This document shows positions 17,081 to 25,468 of a DNA stretch of 64,000 nucleotides, in pieces (the stretch's first letter is position 1; each line of letters begins with the position of its first letter). The stretch lies in NCBI GenBank assembly GCA_020346605.1, contig CP070784.1, positions 306,092 to 370,091 on the forward strand. Reading direction: 5' to 3'. Source of the DNA: Candidatus Bathyarchaeota archaeon (lineage in GTDB: Archaea > Thermoproteota > Bathyarchaeia > TCS64). The notes under the pieces were generated by a model. That model did no database searches and was not told where the DNA came from. It worked only from the letters and a program-made list of their open reading frames with translations. Position numbers and translations under genes: made by a program.

Positions 17081-17887
17081 TCATCCTGACGCGGTCCTAA
17101 GTCTTAAGATTAGTGGAAGTCGCCTCTTGTGCTCGTTACCCCTCACGCGAGACCTGATGCTCTCTACGAGGCTGGTGTCGACGTTTAGCTCACTTGCGAT
17201 GGCGGCATCGGTCATTTTCTCCTCCATCCCGTGGAGTATCAGGTCCAGGGTGTCATAGTCGACGCCCAGTTCCCCCTCATCGGTCTGCCCGGGCCAGAAC
17301 CCAGCGGACGGAGCCTTATTTACTATGCTCTCCGGGATTTCCAGGTAGTTGGCCAGTTGCCTGATCTGGTTCTTGTAGAGGTCTGCGAAGGGCATCAGGT
17401 CGACCCCTCCGTCTCCGTGCTTGGTGAAGTAGCCCGTCATCCACTCCGTTCTGTTGGAGGAACATATCACCATGTAGCCAAGGGAGTTGGCGTAGTGGTA
17501 CCAGATGACCATCCTCACCCTCGCCTTAACGTTCCCTAAGGCCACCAGGTTTGAGGGGTCGTAAAGAGGGAGGACCCTTTGCATCACAGCCATCACGGGC
17601 GTGATATTCACGGTGTCACATGTAACGCCGAGCGACCTCACAAGGCGCATCACATCTGCGATATCACGCTCTGGTGTGATATCACGCTCTGGGAGAGTCA
17701 GGGCCCTGACACTCTCTGGCCCGAGGGCTCTAACTGAAATTACCAGCGCAACGGCGGAATCTATACCCCCACTGACTGGAACGAGAGCGCCTCTCAAGCT
17801 GGATCTCTCTACTTCTTCGCGTATGAATGACGCTAATTTATAGGATACATCCTCCGCATTGAGCCTTAGAAACGCGATGTTTAGCAT
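17081..17887 (-). CDS. nadE: NH3-dependent NAD+ synthetase
   Basis: This enzyme amidates nicotinic acid adenine dinucleotide using ATP and ammonia, the last step of NAD+ synthesis. The 268-residue protein has the P-loop-like pyrophosphatase motif VPVSGGIDSAVAL, then SSNRTEWMTGYFTKHGDGG and the DLYKNQIRQLA segment, and lacks a glutaminase domain. An oddity is a tandem repeat near residues 65-75 (LPERDITPERDIADV), encoded by a 15-bp duplication that contains GTGATATCAC. It is the first gene of the leftward cluster and borders the AT-rich, palindrome-rich gap on its 5' side. Confidence 0.93.
   Translation of the reverse strand: MLNIAFLRLNAEDVSYKLASFIREEVERSSLRGALVPVSGGIDSAVALVISVRALGPESVRALTLPERDITPERDIADVMRLVRSLGVTCDTVNITPVMAVMQRVLPLYDPSNLVALGNVKARVRMVIWYHYANSLGYMVICSSNRTEWMTGYFTKHGDGGVDLMPFADLYKNQIRQLANYLEIPESIVNKAPSAGFWPGQTDEGELGVDYDTLDLILHGMEEKMTDAAIASELNVDTSLVESIRSRVRGNEHKRRLPLILRLRTASG
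17659..17686. repeat. Duplicated 15-bp unit with TGATATCAC inside nadE
   Basis: The 15-mer gatatcacgctctgg occurs twice in direct succession with a 3-bp spacer (starting at 17660 and 17678). The second copy sits in TGTGATATCACG, one mismatch from the palindrome that recurs in the 18.5-19.3 kb gap. It encodes the PERDIT repeat of NadE. Confidence 0.6.
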
Positions 17888-18068
17888 GGTATACTTAGAA
17901 ATACTCGCAGATATATCGATTTAGTCTCGTTCTATTGCATAATTATATAAATTATTTTGATTTTCCATGAAGGTTTTTAAATTATTATGATTTCAATAGG
18001 CTTCATGGGTGTGAATGAGATACAGTAATTGTTATTTCCTACAGCATACAAATTTGTCTACAAGGCAC

Positions 18069-18082
18069 TGAAAATTTAAGTT
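18069..18082 (+). promoter_or_regulatory. TATA-like box of the 18.1 kb gene
   Basis: The sequence gaaaatttaagtta lies about 30 bp upstream of the ATG at 18106 and 13 bp upstream of the GTG at 18088. The spacing favours the ATG, which also has gaggag before it. Confidence 0.4.
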
Positions 18083-18105
18083 AGGCCGTGAGTGAGGAGC
18101 GTCCG

Positions 18106-18567
18106 ATGTCGGAATCTGTAGACCTTCAGAATATGATTGATAGAGCATATAAGGACCCAATAGTAGGCATTCTCCTAAAAAACAGCAATATAACCGTTAC
18201 ACAATACGAAACACTCATTATAGATTATATTACAAAAATTGCTTCTGATATAGAGATATCATTTGAAAACAAGACCCATTTCAGGTCTAAAAAAGTTAGC
18301 AGAGGTTCATTTAGCCGTACTTTATCACAGGCCAGAGGCAACATCATTTCATCGATCTACACCATTCTTCTTCTGGCCTATATAGGGATCTTTGACACGG
18401 TCCCCTTTGACGAATACAAAAACTTAGCCGAGAAAGTGAGTGAATACCGCCAACTGATAGAGGCATCGACAGAACAGGAGAGATCGTCATTCCTAAGACG
18501 TATTGAACGAGAATTGCTGGATGGTATTAGAATTTTAACCGAACCAAGAAGCCTTTCTGATTTGTGA
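18106..18567 (+). CDS. Helical protein of unknown function
   Basis: The product of about 153 residues (159 if the GTG at 18088 is used) is rich in helix-forming residues and begins MSESVDLQNMIDRAYKDP. A mildly hydrophobic stretch lies near the middle (ISSIYTILLLAYIGIF) and an amphipathic helix near the C-terminus (SSFLRRIERELLDGIRIL). I do not recognise it. The gene is AT-rich relative to its neighbours. Its TGA stop lies inside a perfect TGTGATATCACA palindrome (18563-18574), the first of many in the following gap, so it may belong with those sites. I chose ATG 18106 for its ribosome-binding site and TATA spacing. Confidence 0.6.
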   Translation: MSESVDLQNMIDRAYKDPIVGILLKNSNITVTQYETLIIDYITKIASDIEISFENKTHFRSKKVSRGSFSRTLSQARGNIISSIYTILLLAYIGIFDTVPFDEYKNLAEKVSEYRQLIEASTEQERSSFLRRIERELLDGIRILTEPRSLSDL

Positions 18568-19300
18568 TATCACAACATATCACAGAGATATTGTTCAATT
18601 ATTATTTAAATTTTAATAAATAATTTCATTAGATCGTTGAGAATGAGAGCTTCAAATATTCCAAATAATGGTTTTATCATACTGAAACTAAGTTTATAAT
18701 GATTATTTTTTTAATATAAGCAATAATAATGGTTATTACACAAAATAAAAGAATATAATCTTATTATAATTTAAAAATCCCGTAATTACAGACTATAAAT
18801 TTGAAAATAACATAGCTCAATTAGATTGAATAAGTTTTACATTATTGATTATTATAACAAGCGTAAATTATGGAAGTTAACCGAAGCCGTTCTTATTAAT
18901 TAAGTTGTGACAGACTGTGACATCACACAATTACTTTACTTTTTTTCATGAAAATGTGTTCATTGATGGATTGAAGTTTGATGAAATGGACCCCATCAAC
19001 GGAGTGAGTGGTTATTCTGAAAAAAAGGCCTTAAAAAGAGATTATATATCAAAAAAAGGGTAATTTATCCTTTTTTTTCACTCCTCTGGAGTGTATTGAA
19101 CATTTACTCGAGTGCGAATACCAATCATCGGCGTCATCTTCAACCAGCCTTAAATGGAAAAAAGATATATGTGTGATATGTCACATCACACCTGTGATAT
19201 CATGTTACGTCCTATGATGTCACAGCCCATCACAAACATGTTACATGTGACCTTGGGTTCTGAGACGTGTGACATCCACGATTCACGTTCCACATCACAT
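18563..19300. repeat. AT-rich gap with a cluster of TGTGATATCACA palindromes and half-sites
   Basis: About 750 bp without a gene. Perfect or near-perfect copies of the 12-bp palindrome TGTGA(N2)TCACA occur at 18563-18574, 18916-18927 and, with small variations, at 19172-19185, 19193-19204 and 19213-19224. Half-sites (TGTGA or TCACA) lie at 18576-18584, 18906-18910, 19226-19234 and 19268-19276. The copies are densest in the 130 bp before the membrane wHTH gene. The central part (18600-18900) is extremely AT-rich. The pattern suggests binding sites for a dimeric regulator. It is not a CRISPR: units are short, spacing is irregular and some are partial. Confidence 0.75.
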
Positions 19301-19324
19301 CAAACGAGCGGGAGCCTCTGAGCG

Positions 19325-19993
19325 ATGGAGTTCCTCTTCGCAACCATCTCCTTCTTCATAGTCACCACAGCAGCCTCCTTTATCTACATCAGCCGTATCA
19401 AAGAAGCTCAGGCCGAGTACGAGAACTCCAAAGACGTCGTTAGGAGCATAACCTTCGGGTTCTCCAGTCAGCTCAAGAAAGTCGTTGACATGATTAGTTC
19501 CGCTGAGAGAAGCGCAACAGAGGCAAGTTACGTCGCTTCAGAGGCAATGAAGACGAGTACGGAGGCAACCGGCGCCGTCAGGGAGAACTCTGAGAAAGTT
19601 TCACAGCTCTCGGACAAGCAACACGAGACAGAGAAGGCGATAACCTCCCTCAGGGAAGAGATCCAGAACCTTGCCACTCGCAGACCCGTCGTAGCGGCTG
19701 GACCATCTGTGGATGCCCCCATTCCATTGAGGCGGGATGCCGTGCTCGATCAGCTCACGCCAACGGAGATGGAGTTCCTGATGCTTATCGAGGAGGTTGG
19801 GGAGGCCTCCGGGCCCGCGATCAGGGAGAGAGTGAACAAGACCAGGGAGCACACGGCCCGGCTGCTCAAGAAGCTCTTCGACAGTGGTTTCATAGACAGG
19901 AACACCAGCGGGATGCCCTACAGGTACAGCGTCCGCAAGGAGATCAGGGAGCTCATCCAGCAGCAGAAGGAGAGCGCGCAAACGTACGCGTGA
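19325..19993 (+). CDS. Membrane-anchored coiled-coil protein with C-terminal winged helix
   Basis: The 222-residue protein has an N-terminal transmembrane helix (residues about 3-23, with almost no residues before it). A long coiled-coil region follows (about 25-120, with repeats such as EASYVASEAMKTSTEATGAV), then a short linker, and a MarR-like winged helix (about 145-205: LTPTEMEFLMLIEE, REHTARLLKKLFDSGFIDR). The DNA-binding domain would face the cytoplasm while tethered to the membrane. The ATG has gggag upstream. The upstream gap carries many TGTGATATCACA palindromes, which are natural candidates for its binding sites. It could be a membrane-bound regulator or a chromosome tether. Confidence 0.75.
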   Translation: MEFLFATISFFIVTTAASFIYISRIKEAQAEYENSKDVVRSITFGFSSQLKKVVDMISSAERSATEASYVASEAMKTSTEATGAVRENSEKVSQLSDKQHETEKAITSLREEIQNLATRRPVVAAGPSVDAPIPLRRDAVLDQLTPTEMEFLMLIEEVGEASGPAIRERVNKTREHTARLLKKLFDSGFIDRNTSGMPYRYSVRKEIRELIQQQKESAQTYA

Positions 19994-20039
19994 GTGAGTT
20001 GACTTAGTGTCTTAACACTTGTCATGTTCTTGCCCCAGT

Positions 20040-20081
20040 TTACTTTCCTTTTTCCACGATGATGGTTCCATTCACTATGGT
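20040..20081 (-). pseudogene. C-terminal fragment of an amidohydrolase
   Basis: On the minus strand this 42-bp stretch reads TIVNGTIIVEKGK followed by a stop, the typical last strand pair of D-aminoacylase/dihydroorotase-type amidohydrolases (VNG..VV.DG.). Its 5' side ends exactly at a CG-alternating stretch (tgcgcgca) at 20081-20088, beyond which the frame has no amidohydrolase character. It is too short for certainty but fits the pattern of fragments ending at CG tracts. Confidence 0.35.
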
Positions 20082-20144
20082 GCGCGCACGCGAAAATCTC
20101 TCAATGTGCAAACAGTTTATTTAGATTTAAAAGAGGAGTCAATT

Positions 20145-21242
20145 ATGGACGAGGGTACGTGCGCTGGGGCAGACAGCGCTAGCATGATTCAGCCATATGG
20201 CCCGTTTCGAGTGGGTCACGTACTTTTAAATTGGACTGACAACAGTCGGAGAGAACCAAGAACCTCTGATCCGTCTGATCTACGTGAGGTCCCAGTGGAG
20301 ATCTGGTATCCGGCTCACTCTGACCTAGCTGTAAAGCACAAGCCAAACCGCCAACCTATTGAGACATCTCGCACCTCATGCGGCGATGAAAGGGTTAATT
20401 ATACGAATAAAGTCAGGTCCTTCTGGATTGAAGCATCAGACATAGAAGAAGGTGCACCCTGCAGTGTTTTCATATTTTCCCATGGCTGGGGTTCACGAAG
20501 CTCTGCCTATAGCACGTTTCTCTCCAACCTAGCTAGCCACGGATACATCGTGATCGGTGTAAACCATCCGTTTATGGGCAAGGTCGCTTTGTCAAATGGA
20601 ATGATAACTGAGCCGACAGATTCACATTTCCCAAACCAAGAATATGCAAATCGCTTCTATGCGGATGACGTGCTCTTTGTATTAGACCAGTTATCCAAGC
20701 TGAACGATGAAGATCCCGACGGTCGTTTCACCGAAGCATTCGACATGGATCGAATTGCATGCGGCGGTCACTCATCCGGGTTTCCTGCAGTTAGTGTAGC
20801 TGCTGTTCGGGACGATCGTATCAAAGGATTGATCTCCTTCGACGCAGGTGTACCAAAAATTGTAAGACGAGAGGGGTTGAATGTGCCGATCCTGCTTTTT
20901 CGTGCCGACTCCAACAGTTACACCGACCTCTTTTCCCGTGGCGAGAAGATCCACCCAAAAGGAACTATTTACGACGTCGATTTTTTCCAAGTCATGCGCG
21001 ACGATTTTTACGACCTAGTTATTTCAGGCACGACTCACAATAGTGTTTCCGACGACTATCTTTTTGAGGAGGATATAGAGAAGAGGAAACTCTCCAGGCG
21101 TAATCATAAGATCATTGGCCCTTACGCCCTTGCCTTTCTCGACAAAGTTCTAAAGGGCATTGATTCCTCAATGTTAGACAACACAGAGGCTGATTCGCAC
21201 ACGAGGTTACGAGTAATCAAAGCACCAACGCGCGCGCATTAA
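20145..21242 (+). CDS. Alpha/beta hydrolase, PAF-acetylhydrolase-like
   Basis: The protein of about 365 residues resembles platelet-activating-factor acetylhydrolase type II and dienelactone-hydrolase-like esterases. It has an oxyanion-type FSHGWGS loop, the nucleophile elbow CGGHSSGFP, an acidic DSNSYTDLF region and a late ISGTTHNSVSDD carrying the probable catalytic His. No signal peptide is seen. The ATG at 20145 has agaggagtc 5-7 nt upstream; the frame is open further 5' but unsupported. Base and codon use are more AT-rich than in core genes, and the last codons run through a 9-bp CG tract (21229-21237), suggesting a recently acquired or rearranged gene. Confidence 0.75.
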   Translation: MDEGTCAGADSASMIQPYGPFRVGHVLLNWTDNSRREPRTSDPSDLREVPVEIWYPAHSDLAVKHKPNRQPIETSRTSCGDERVNYTNKVRSFWIEASDIEEGAPCSVFIFSHGWGSRSSAYSTFLSNLASHGYIVIGVNHPFMGKVALSNGMITEPTDSHFPNQEYANRFYADDVLFVLDQLSKLNDEDPDGRFTEAFDMDRIACGGHSSGFPAVSVAAVRDDRIKGLISFDAGVPKIVRREGLNVPILLFRADSNSYTDLFSRGEKIHPKGTIYDVDFFQVMRDDFYDLVISGTTHNSVSDDYLFEEDIEKRKLSRRNHKIIGPYALAFLDKVLKGIDSSMLDNTEADSHTRLRVIKAPTRAH

Positions 21243-21421
21243 ACTCCCCCCCGAGATTACGGGTGTTATTGCGCTCTGGCATGATAAGCCCTCGCGCATC
21301 TTGTTGCGGAATGTATCATCGCAGATGAACATCCACGACTCTCGCGCGCATGCGCGCGGCAGAAAAGCCCTTTATGTACGATGAGATTAAAAAAATCCCC
21401 ACACACGCGAATGTTACTAAC
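21243..21421. other. Intergenic mosaic with CG-alternating tracts
   Basis: This gap between the convergent hydrolase genes holds a double CG-rich stretch, tcgcgcgcatgcgcgcgg, at about 21342-21359, and a shorter one near 21290. A minus-strand reading of the DNA between them (RNKMREGLSCQS) looks coding-like but cannot be assigned. No complete gene is present. Confidence 0.45.
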
Positions 21422-22378
21422 TCATTTCCGAAGGTTTATCAACCATTTCTCCATTGTATTCAGGAATTCCGGTATGCTCTCCTTATTTTCTCTCCATTCC
21501 TTCATGCTCCCAGTCTTTGTCCTCGTCATAAAATGGGACGTTTCTGGGAAGACTACAAACTGAAAATTATGGTTTTCCACTTTCGCAAACGTTCTTCGAT
21601 AGGCTTTAACGGCTTGGTTTACGTCGATTGAGGCATCCTTCTCGCCCCATATCGCTAACACGGGGCAGGTTACCTTCTCTAGATAAGGTACAGGATCGAT
21701 GAATTGACAGTAATCTGGTGGGTAAGGGGTGAAGTCTTCGGGTGACTTTACTTCTCCCATCTTCAGCACTTCGCGAATATACTTCTGCTCATTAAATGGC
21801 TCAGCGTATTTGAGATATTCATCATATATTCTGGCTTGGTTCTTCTTTACATGCAACTCACCAAATCGCTTGGCCTCCTCCTCTGCGAGTCCTTCAAGCA
21901 GTAAATGCCTCCGAATCAGGGAGGCTCCTTGCTTAACACCACTCTCCCCCGCGCATGAGACCGCGATGATGAAGGAGACATCCTTTGAACCTGCAGCCAC
22001 CATGGGCATGATCCAACCTGCCTGACTCATGCCCCATAACCCGATCGACCCAAGATCGATGTCGCTTCGTTTCTTCAGGAAGCGTATTGCTTCTCTGACA
22101 ACTTTTACTCTCTCCTGAAAGAGGTGAACCCTGTCGTATTCGCCTTTAGTTTCGCCCGTGCCAGGCTTGTCCCACGACATACAGGCATAGCCTTGCTCGA
22201 CGAAACGCTTCCATATGGGGAGATAAAATCCATTACAATCACGATTTGTTGGACCAGACCAATGGACGAAAACGACTACGGGACAAGGTTCTGGATGTTC
22301 TGGTTTGACTAACGTTCCAAAGAGATGGTATTTTTCCACAGTGAAATCTATTTCTTCGCCAATCATCGAGGTTTTCAT
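21422..22378 (-). CDS. Alpha/beta hydrolase (S9/dienelactone hydrolase type)
   Basis: The 318-residue protein shows the serine hydrolase triad: nucleophile elbow LWGMSQAGW, acid in WGEKDASID and histidine in ETSHFM. VVVFVHWSGPTNRD provides the oxyanion region. The fold is that of BAAT/DLH-type esterases or short-chain peptidases; the substrate is unknown. No signal peptide. It is convergent with another alpha/beta hydrolase, and both lie in an AT-richer island edged by CG tracts, suggesting acquisition together. Confidence 0.8.
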   Translation of the reverse strand: MKTSMIGEEIDFTVEKYHLFGTLVKPEHPEPCPVVVFVHWSGPTNRDCNGFYLPIWKRFVEQGYACMSWDKPGTGETKGEYDRVHLFQERVKVVREAIRFLKKRSDIDLGSIGLWGMSQAGWIMPMVAAGSKDVSFIIAVSCAGESGVKQGASLIRRHLLLEGLAEEEAKRFGELHVKKNQARIYDEYLKYAEPFNEQKYIREVLKMGEVKSPEDFTPYPPDYCQFIDPVPYLEKVTCPVLAIWGEKDASIDVNQAVKAYRRTFAKVENHNFQFVVFPETSHFMTRTKTGSMKEWRENKESIPEFLNTMEKWLINLRK

Positions 22379-22566
22379 CTTCCTCTATCTTCTTTCCTCA
22401 AACATGCGTGCCATTCTGCTTTTCGTATAAGATCCTTAATTTCGTCCATGAGACCGTTCACAGCCCATCCTAAGAAATTCCTATTGTATCACCGGAAAAA
22501 AATTACTCACGTATAATAATCACAAATTGTATGCGCGCGCGGCTCTCCGTCTGATCCCAGCAAGCA

Positions 22567-22573
22567 TTTATAC
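22567..22573 (+). promoter_or_regulatory. TATA box of the cupin gene
   Basis: The sequence atttata, with its centre about 36 bp before the ATG at 22606, predicts a leader of about 10 nt. It lies 25 bp after the CG tract at 22533-22541 that closes the hydrolase island. Confidence 0.5.
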
Positions 22574-22605
22574 GCCCCAGGTAGAGAGACGGAGTAGAGA
22601 ACAGT

Positions 22606-22953
22606 ATGAAACACCTCAAGAACGAGGAGGCGCCCCAATTCGAGCCCTTGGAGGGGGTCAACATGCGCATCATCGGCGACGGGAAGAACCTGACCCTCAT
22701 CAAGATGTACATCACCCCCGGATGCGTGTTCCCCGACCACTCCCACCCCAACGAGCAGGTCGGGACCTGCATGGAGGGCGAGGGCGTGCTCGTCTCGGGC
22801 GGCGTGCCCATCGAAGTGAGGCCGGGCGTGACCTGGACAATTCCTTCCGGGGAGGAGCACAGCTTCACCGCCAAGGGGAGTTCCCCCGTAGTCATCTACG
22901 AGGTCTGGAGCCCTCCCAGGGAAGACTACAGAGAGCTAGCCGGCCTGAAGTAG
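22606..22953 (+). CDS. Cupin-domain protein
   Basis: This is a small single-domain cupin of 115 residues. The first cupin motif supplies HSHPNEQVGTCMEGEG (two His and a Glu as metal ligands) and the second supplies IPSGEEHSFTAKG. The metal-binding beta-barrel is intact, but such proteins range from isomerases to oxygenases and sugar-binding proteins, so the reaction is unknown. It ends 21 bp before the DP1 gene and may be cotranscribed with it. Confidence 0.85.
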   Translation: MKHLKNEEAPQFEPLEGVNMRIIGDGKNLTLIKMYITPGCVFPDHSHPNEQVGTCMEGEGVLVSGGVPIEVRPGVTWTIPSGEEHSFTAKGSSPVVIYEVWSPPREDYRELAGLK

Positions 22954-22974
22954 AATAAACCGGAGCCACACGCC

Positions 22975-24468
22975 GTGTCGGAGGAGCTGAGGCAAGCCCT
23001 AGGCAGGATCATCAAGGCCGGATACCAGCTGAGCGCGGACGGCTACGAGTTCCTCGGGACACTTGATGCGCCTCTCCTCCAAGAGACTGTGATCAGGGCG
23101 CTGAGCGCCGCATCCAAGGACGCCACCACCATTCTCGACAGTAGCATCCTCCAGAAAGCCCGCGAGGAGTATGAAAGGAGGCAGGAATCCCCAACACTCA
23201 TAACTGCGAAGACCGTCGTGAAGCCCCTGGCCAAGGAACACGACGGAGAGATCACAGTCCTCGACACGGGAGACGCTGAATCCTCAGGGAACATGGATGG
23301 ATTCATAGACTACTTCCGCAGCCGCTTCAATTCAATCGAGAGAATCCTCCGGCAGAGGATCGACATGCGCGACGCCGTAACCATCGGGAGGACCTTCAGT
23401 ATGCCGGTGAAGACTGAGATGAAGGTCATCGGCATCGTCACCGAGAAGAGGTCCAGCGGCTCGCGCCTCTTCATAGAGCTGGAGGACGCCGAGGACTCGA
23501 TCACCGTGATGGCCTCGGACGGCGATGTGGTGCGCAAGGGCCTGAGCATCCTGAGGGATCAGGTCGTGTGCGTCAACGGCCTCAAGTACAGGCCTGACCT
23601 CCTCATTGCCAACGACTTCATCTGGCCCGACCTGCCGACGAGGCCACCGAAGAGAGCCGAGGTCCCACTCTGCGCCGCATTCCTCGCCGACGTCCACGTT
23701 GGCAGCATAAACTTCAACAGGGCTCTCTTCGAGAGGTTCATACAGTGGCTGAATTTGGAAGTGGGCCCGCCACAGTCTAGGCTACTGGCGTCAAGGGTCA
23801 AGTACCTCATCATCGCTGGCGACCTTGTCGACGGGATCGGCGTCTATCCGACGCAGCTGGAGGAGCTTGAGATCCATGACATCAGAAAGCAGTACGAGGT
23901 GAGCGCACAGCTGCTCTCAAAGGTCCCCGAATACGTCGAGATCATTGTGCTCCCGGGGAACCACGACGCCGTCAGGAAGAGCCTCCCCCAGCCGCCGATC
24001 AGCGAAGAGTACGCCGAAGGGCTCCATCAGGACGACAGGATCCACCTCTATGGGAACCCCTCGAAGCTGCTTCTGCACGGTGTGGAAGCTTACGTATGCC
24101 ACGGGAAGGCCCTAGACGAGATACTGTCCCAGATCCCTGGAATGGACTTCCACCACCCTTTAAATGGAATGGAGCTCCTCCTGCGATGCAGGCACGTAGC
24201 TCCGACATTCGGGAACTCGACGCCCATCGCCCCGGAGAAGAGGGACAGGCTGGTCATCGAGGAGACTCCGGACATTTTCCAGATGGGTCACATCCACGTC
24301 CACGGCGTCAAGAAGTACAAGGGGACCACGATGATCGCGTCGGGCTCCTGGCAGGAGCAGACGCTCTTCCAGATGAGAGTGAGCCTTGAACCCACGGTCG
24401 GCGTCGCACCCGTTGTGGATCTCCAGACCCACCAAGTCTACCCCTTGGACTTCAAACGGATGAGCTGA
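22975..24468 (+). CDS. polB: DNA polymerase PolD small subunit DP1 (proofreading exonuclease)
   Basis: The 497-residue protein is the small subunit of family-D polymerase. Residues about 1-70 form the N-terminal helical domain that binds DP2 or clamp proteins. An OB fold spans about 140-215 (TEMKVIGIVTEKRSSGSR). The C-terminal Mre11-like phosphodiesterase is complete: FLADVHVGS, IIAGDLVDG, VLPGNHDAVR, CHGKALD and MGHIHVHG. The intact metal ligands predict active 3'-5' proofreading, unlike the inactive eukaryotic B-subunits. The start is GTG at 22975. The 3' end overlaps the convergent DUF99 gene by 17 bp. Confidence 0.95.
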   Translation: MSEELRQALGRIIKAGYQLSADGYEFLGTLDAPLLQETVIRALSAASKDATTILDSSILQKAREEYERRQESPTLITAKTVVKPLAKEHDGEITVLDTGDAESSGNMDGFIDYFRSRFNSIERILRQRIDMRDAVTIGRTFSMPVKTEMKVIGIVTEKRSSGSRLFIELEDAEDSITVMASDGDVVRKGLSILRDQVVCVNGLKYRPDLLIANDFIWPDLPTRPPKRAEVPLCAAFLADVHVGSINFNRALFERFIQWLNLEVGPPQSRLLASRVKYLIIAGDLVDGIGVYPTQLEELEIHDIRKQYEVSAQLLSKVPEYVEIIVLPGNHDAVRKSLPQPPISEEYAEGLHQDDRIHLYGNPSKLLLHGVEAYVCHGKALDEILSQIPGMDFHHPLNGMELLLRCRHVAPTFGNSTPIAPEKRDRLVIEETPDIFQMGHIHVHGVKKYKGTTMIASGSWQEQTLFQMRVSLEPTVGVAPVVDLQTHQVYPLDFKRMS

Positions 24469-25018
24469 CGCCGCGGGCTATGAGCCCCGCCACCCTAACG
24501 GGCTCGGGGATTCTGCTCAACACAGCAGAGCCACGAAGTACCTCCTCCGCCCACTCAGGAGACTCTCCGACGACCTCGTAGTACACGACCGGCTCCCTTG
24601 GAAACGTCTCGGTGCTATAAACCTCTCCCAGCCTTTCCACTATCGCCCAACGTTCACGCCAGTCATTGAAATGGCTCTTCAGGGCCGCCATCATCGAGCC
24701 GTTGTCAGGTCTGACGCCGGAGTATACTATGACCGGAATTCCGGTCTCGCCGTTTATCCTAAAAGGGTCCATGACGTTGAAACCAGCGAATGTGATGCCC
24801 CCAAGTATCACTGCATCCGCTTTTACTCCACTCGACATCCGTAGTAACTCATCGGTGGAGTCCGTACCGTCCACGGTTATCTCCGACAGCCTTACGTCGA
24901 CTATGACTGATGACTCTAGGAGGACTCCGCAGAGGACGGTAGTCTGGACTCCTTTCTTATTGAAAGCGTCGAAGCTCCCGTCCTCGACACCGTACAGTAC
25001 GTGCTCTGATCTAGTCAA
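24452..25018 (-). CDS. DUF99 family protein (endonuclease dU-like)
   Basis: The 188-residue protein matches the archaeal DUF99 family: GVEDGSFDAF near the N-terminus, ITVDGTDSTDELLRM, and VILGGITFAGFNVMD. DUF99 shares the RNase H-like fold of endonuclease V, and a Pyrococcus member has been described as a deoxyuridine-specific endonuclease; that activity here is inferred. The TTG start overlaps the upstream stop by 4 bp (TTGA), so the two genes are coupled. A true endonuclease V is encoded at 28.7 kb. Confidence 0.85.
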   Translation of the reverse strand: MTRSEHVLYGVEDGSFDAFNKKGVQTTVLCGVLLESSVIVDVRLSEITVDGTDSTDELLRMSSGVKADAVILGGITFAGFNVMDPFRINGETGIPVIVYSGVRPDNGSMMAALKSHFNDWRERWAIVERLGEVYSTETFPREPVVYYEVVGESPEWAEEVLRGSAVLSRIPEPVRVAGLIARGVSSSV

Positions 25019-25440
25019 TATTTCTCGATCTTACCGAAGATGTCCGACCTCATCAAGATCTGGGGGTAGAGGTCCCGCGGGACTTCGACGACCCCGTCGT
25101 TAATTATGATCCTGTCGATGTTGCCCAGAGTCTTCGAGTCTAAGTCCTTCTCGAGGATTAGCCTGCCGGAGGTCTCTATCCTGAAGGGCCCGACCTCCTT
25201 TTTCATGCTGAGGATGTCCTTCTTTGAGAGGGTGATCTCGCCGTCGTTCCTCAGAGTGAAAACGCCCTTGCCGTTCCCGTTGAGGGCCTCCCTCTTCTTC
25301 ACTAGGTCACCGTTTAGGAACTCCTCAAGGGCGTTGTTCACAACCTCGGCAACCCGTTTTCCGTCCTTCTTAGCCATGGTGAAGACCTCGTGGTAGAGCT
25401 CCGTGTCGAGGCCTCGTATGGCGACGGTCTTGCGGGGCAC
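25015..25440 (-). CDS. Protein with N-terminal ribbon-helix-helix domain
   Basis: Residues 1-45 (RKTVAIRGLDTELYHEVFTMAKKDGKRVAEVVNNALEEF in outline) have the strand-helix-helix pattern of RHH DNA-binding proteins. The remaining 95 residues are beta-rich, repeat motifs such as VGPFRIETSGRLILEKD, and do not match a family I know. The start is GTG at 25440, about 22-25 bp from a TATA-like element, so the mRNA is probably leaderless. Just upstream lies an operator-like array of GTTTAC repeats, suggesting autoregulation. It is followed, with overlap, by the DUF99 gene. Confidence 0.7.
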   Translation of the reverse strand: MPRKTVAIRGLDTELYHEVFTMAKKDGKRVAEVVNNALEEFLNGDLVKKREALNGNGKGVFTLRNDGEITLSKKDILSMKKEVGPFRIETSGRLILEKDLDSKTLGNIDRIIINDGVVEVPRDLYPQILMRSDIFGKIEKY

Positions 25441-25456
25441 GTTAACACATCCACAG

Positions 25457-25468
25457 GATATAATGTTT
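25457..25468 (-). promoter_or_regulatory. TATA-like box of the RHH gene
   Basis: On the minus strand the sequence reads cattatatcc, centred about 22-25 bp before the GTG at 25440. It directly abuts the operator-like repeat array at 25465-25492. Confidence 0.5.

Noticed and set aside
18563..19300. CRISPR array or replication origin in the repeat-rich gap
   Set aside because: The repeats are 12 bp, irregularly spaced and palindromic, so not CRISPR. No orc1/cdc6 gene is in the window, so an origin cannot be claimed; it remains only a speculation in the findings.
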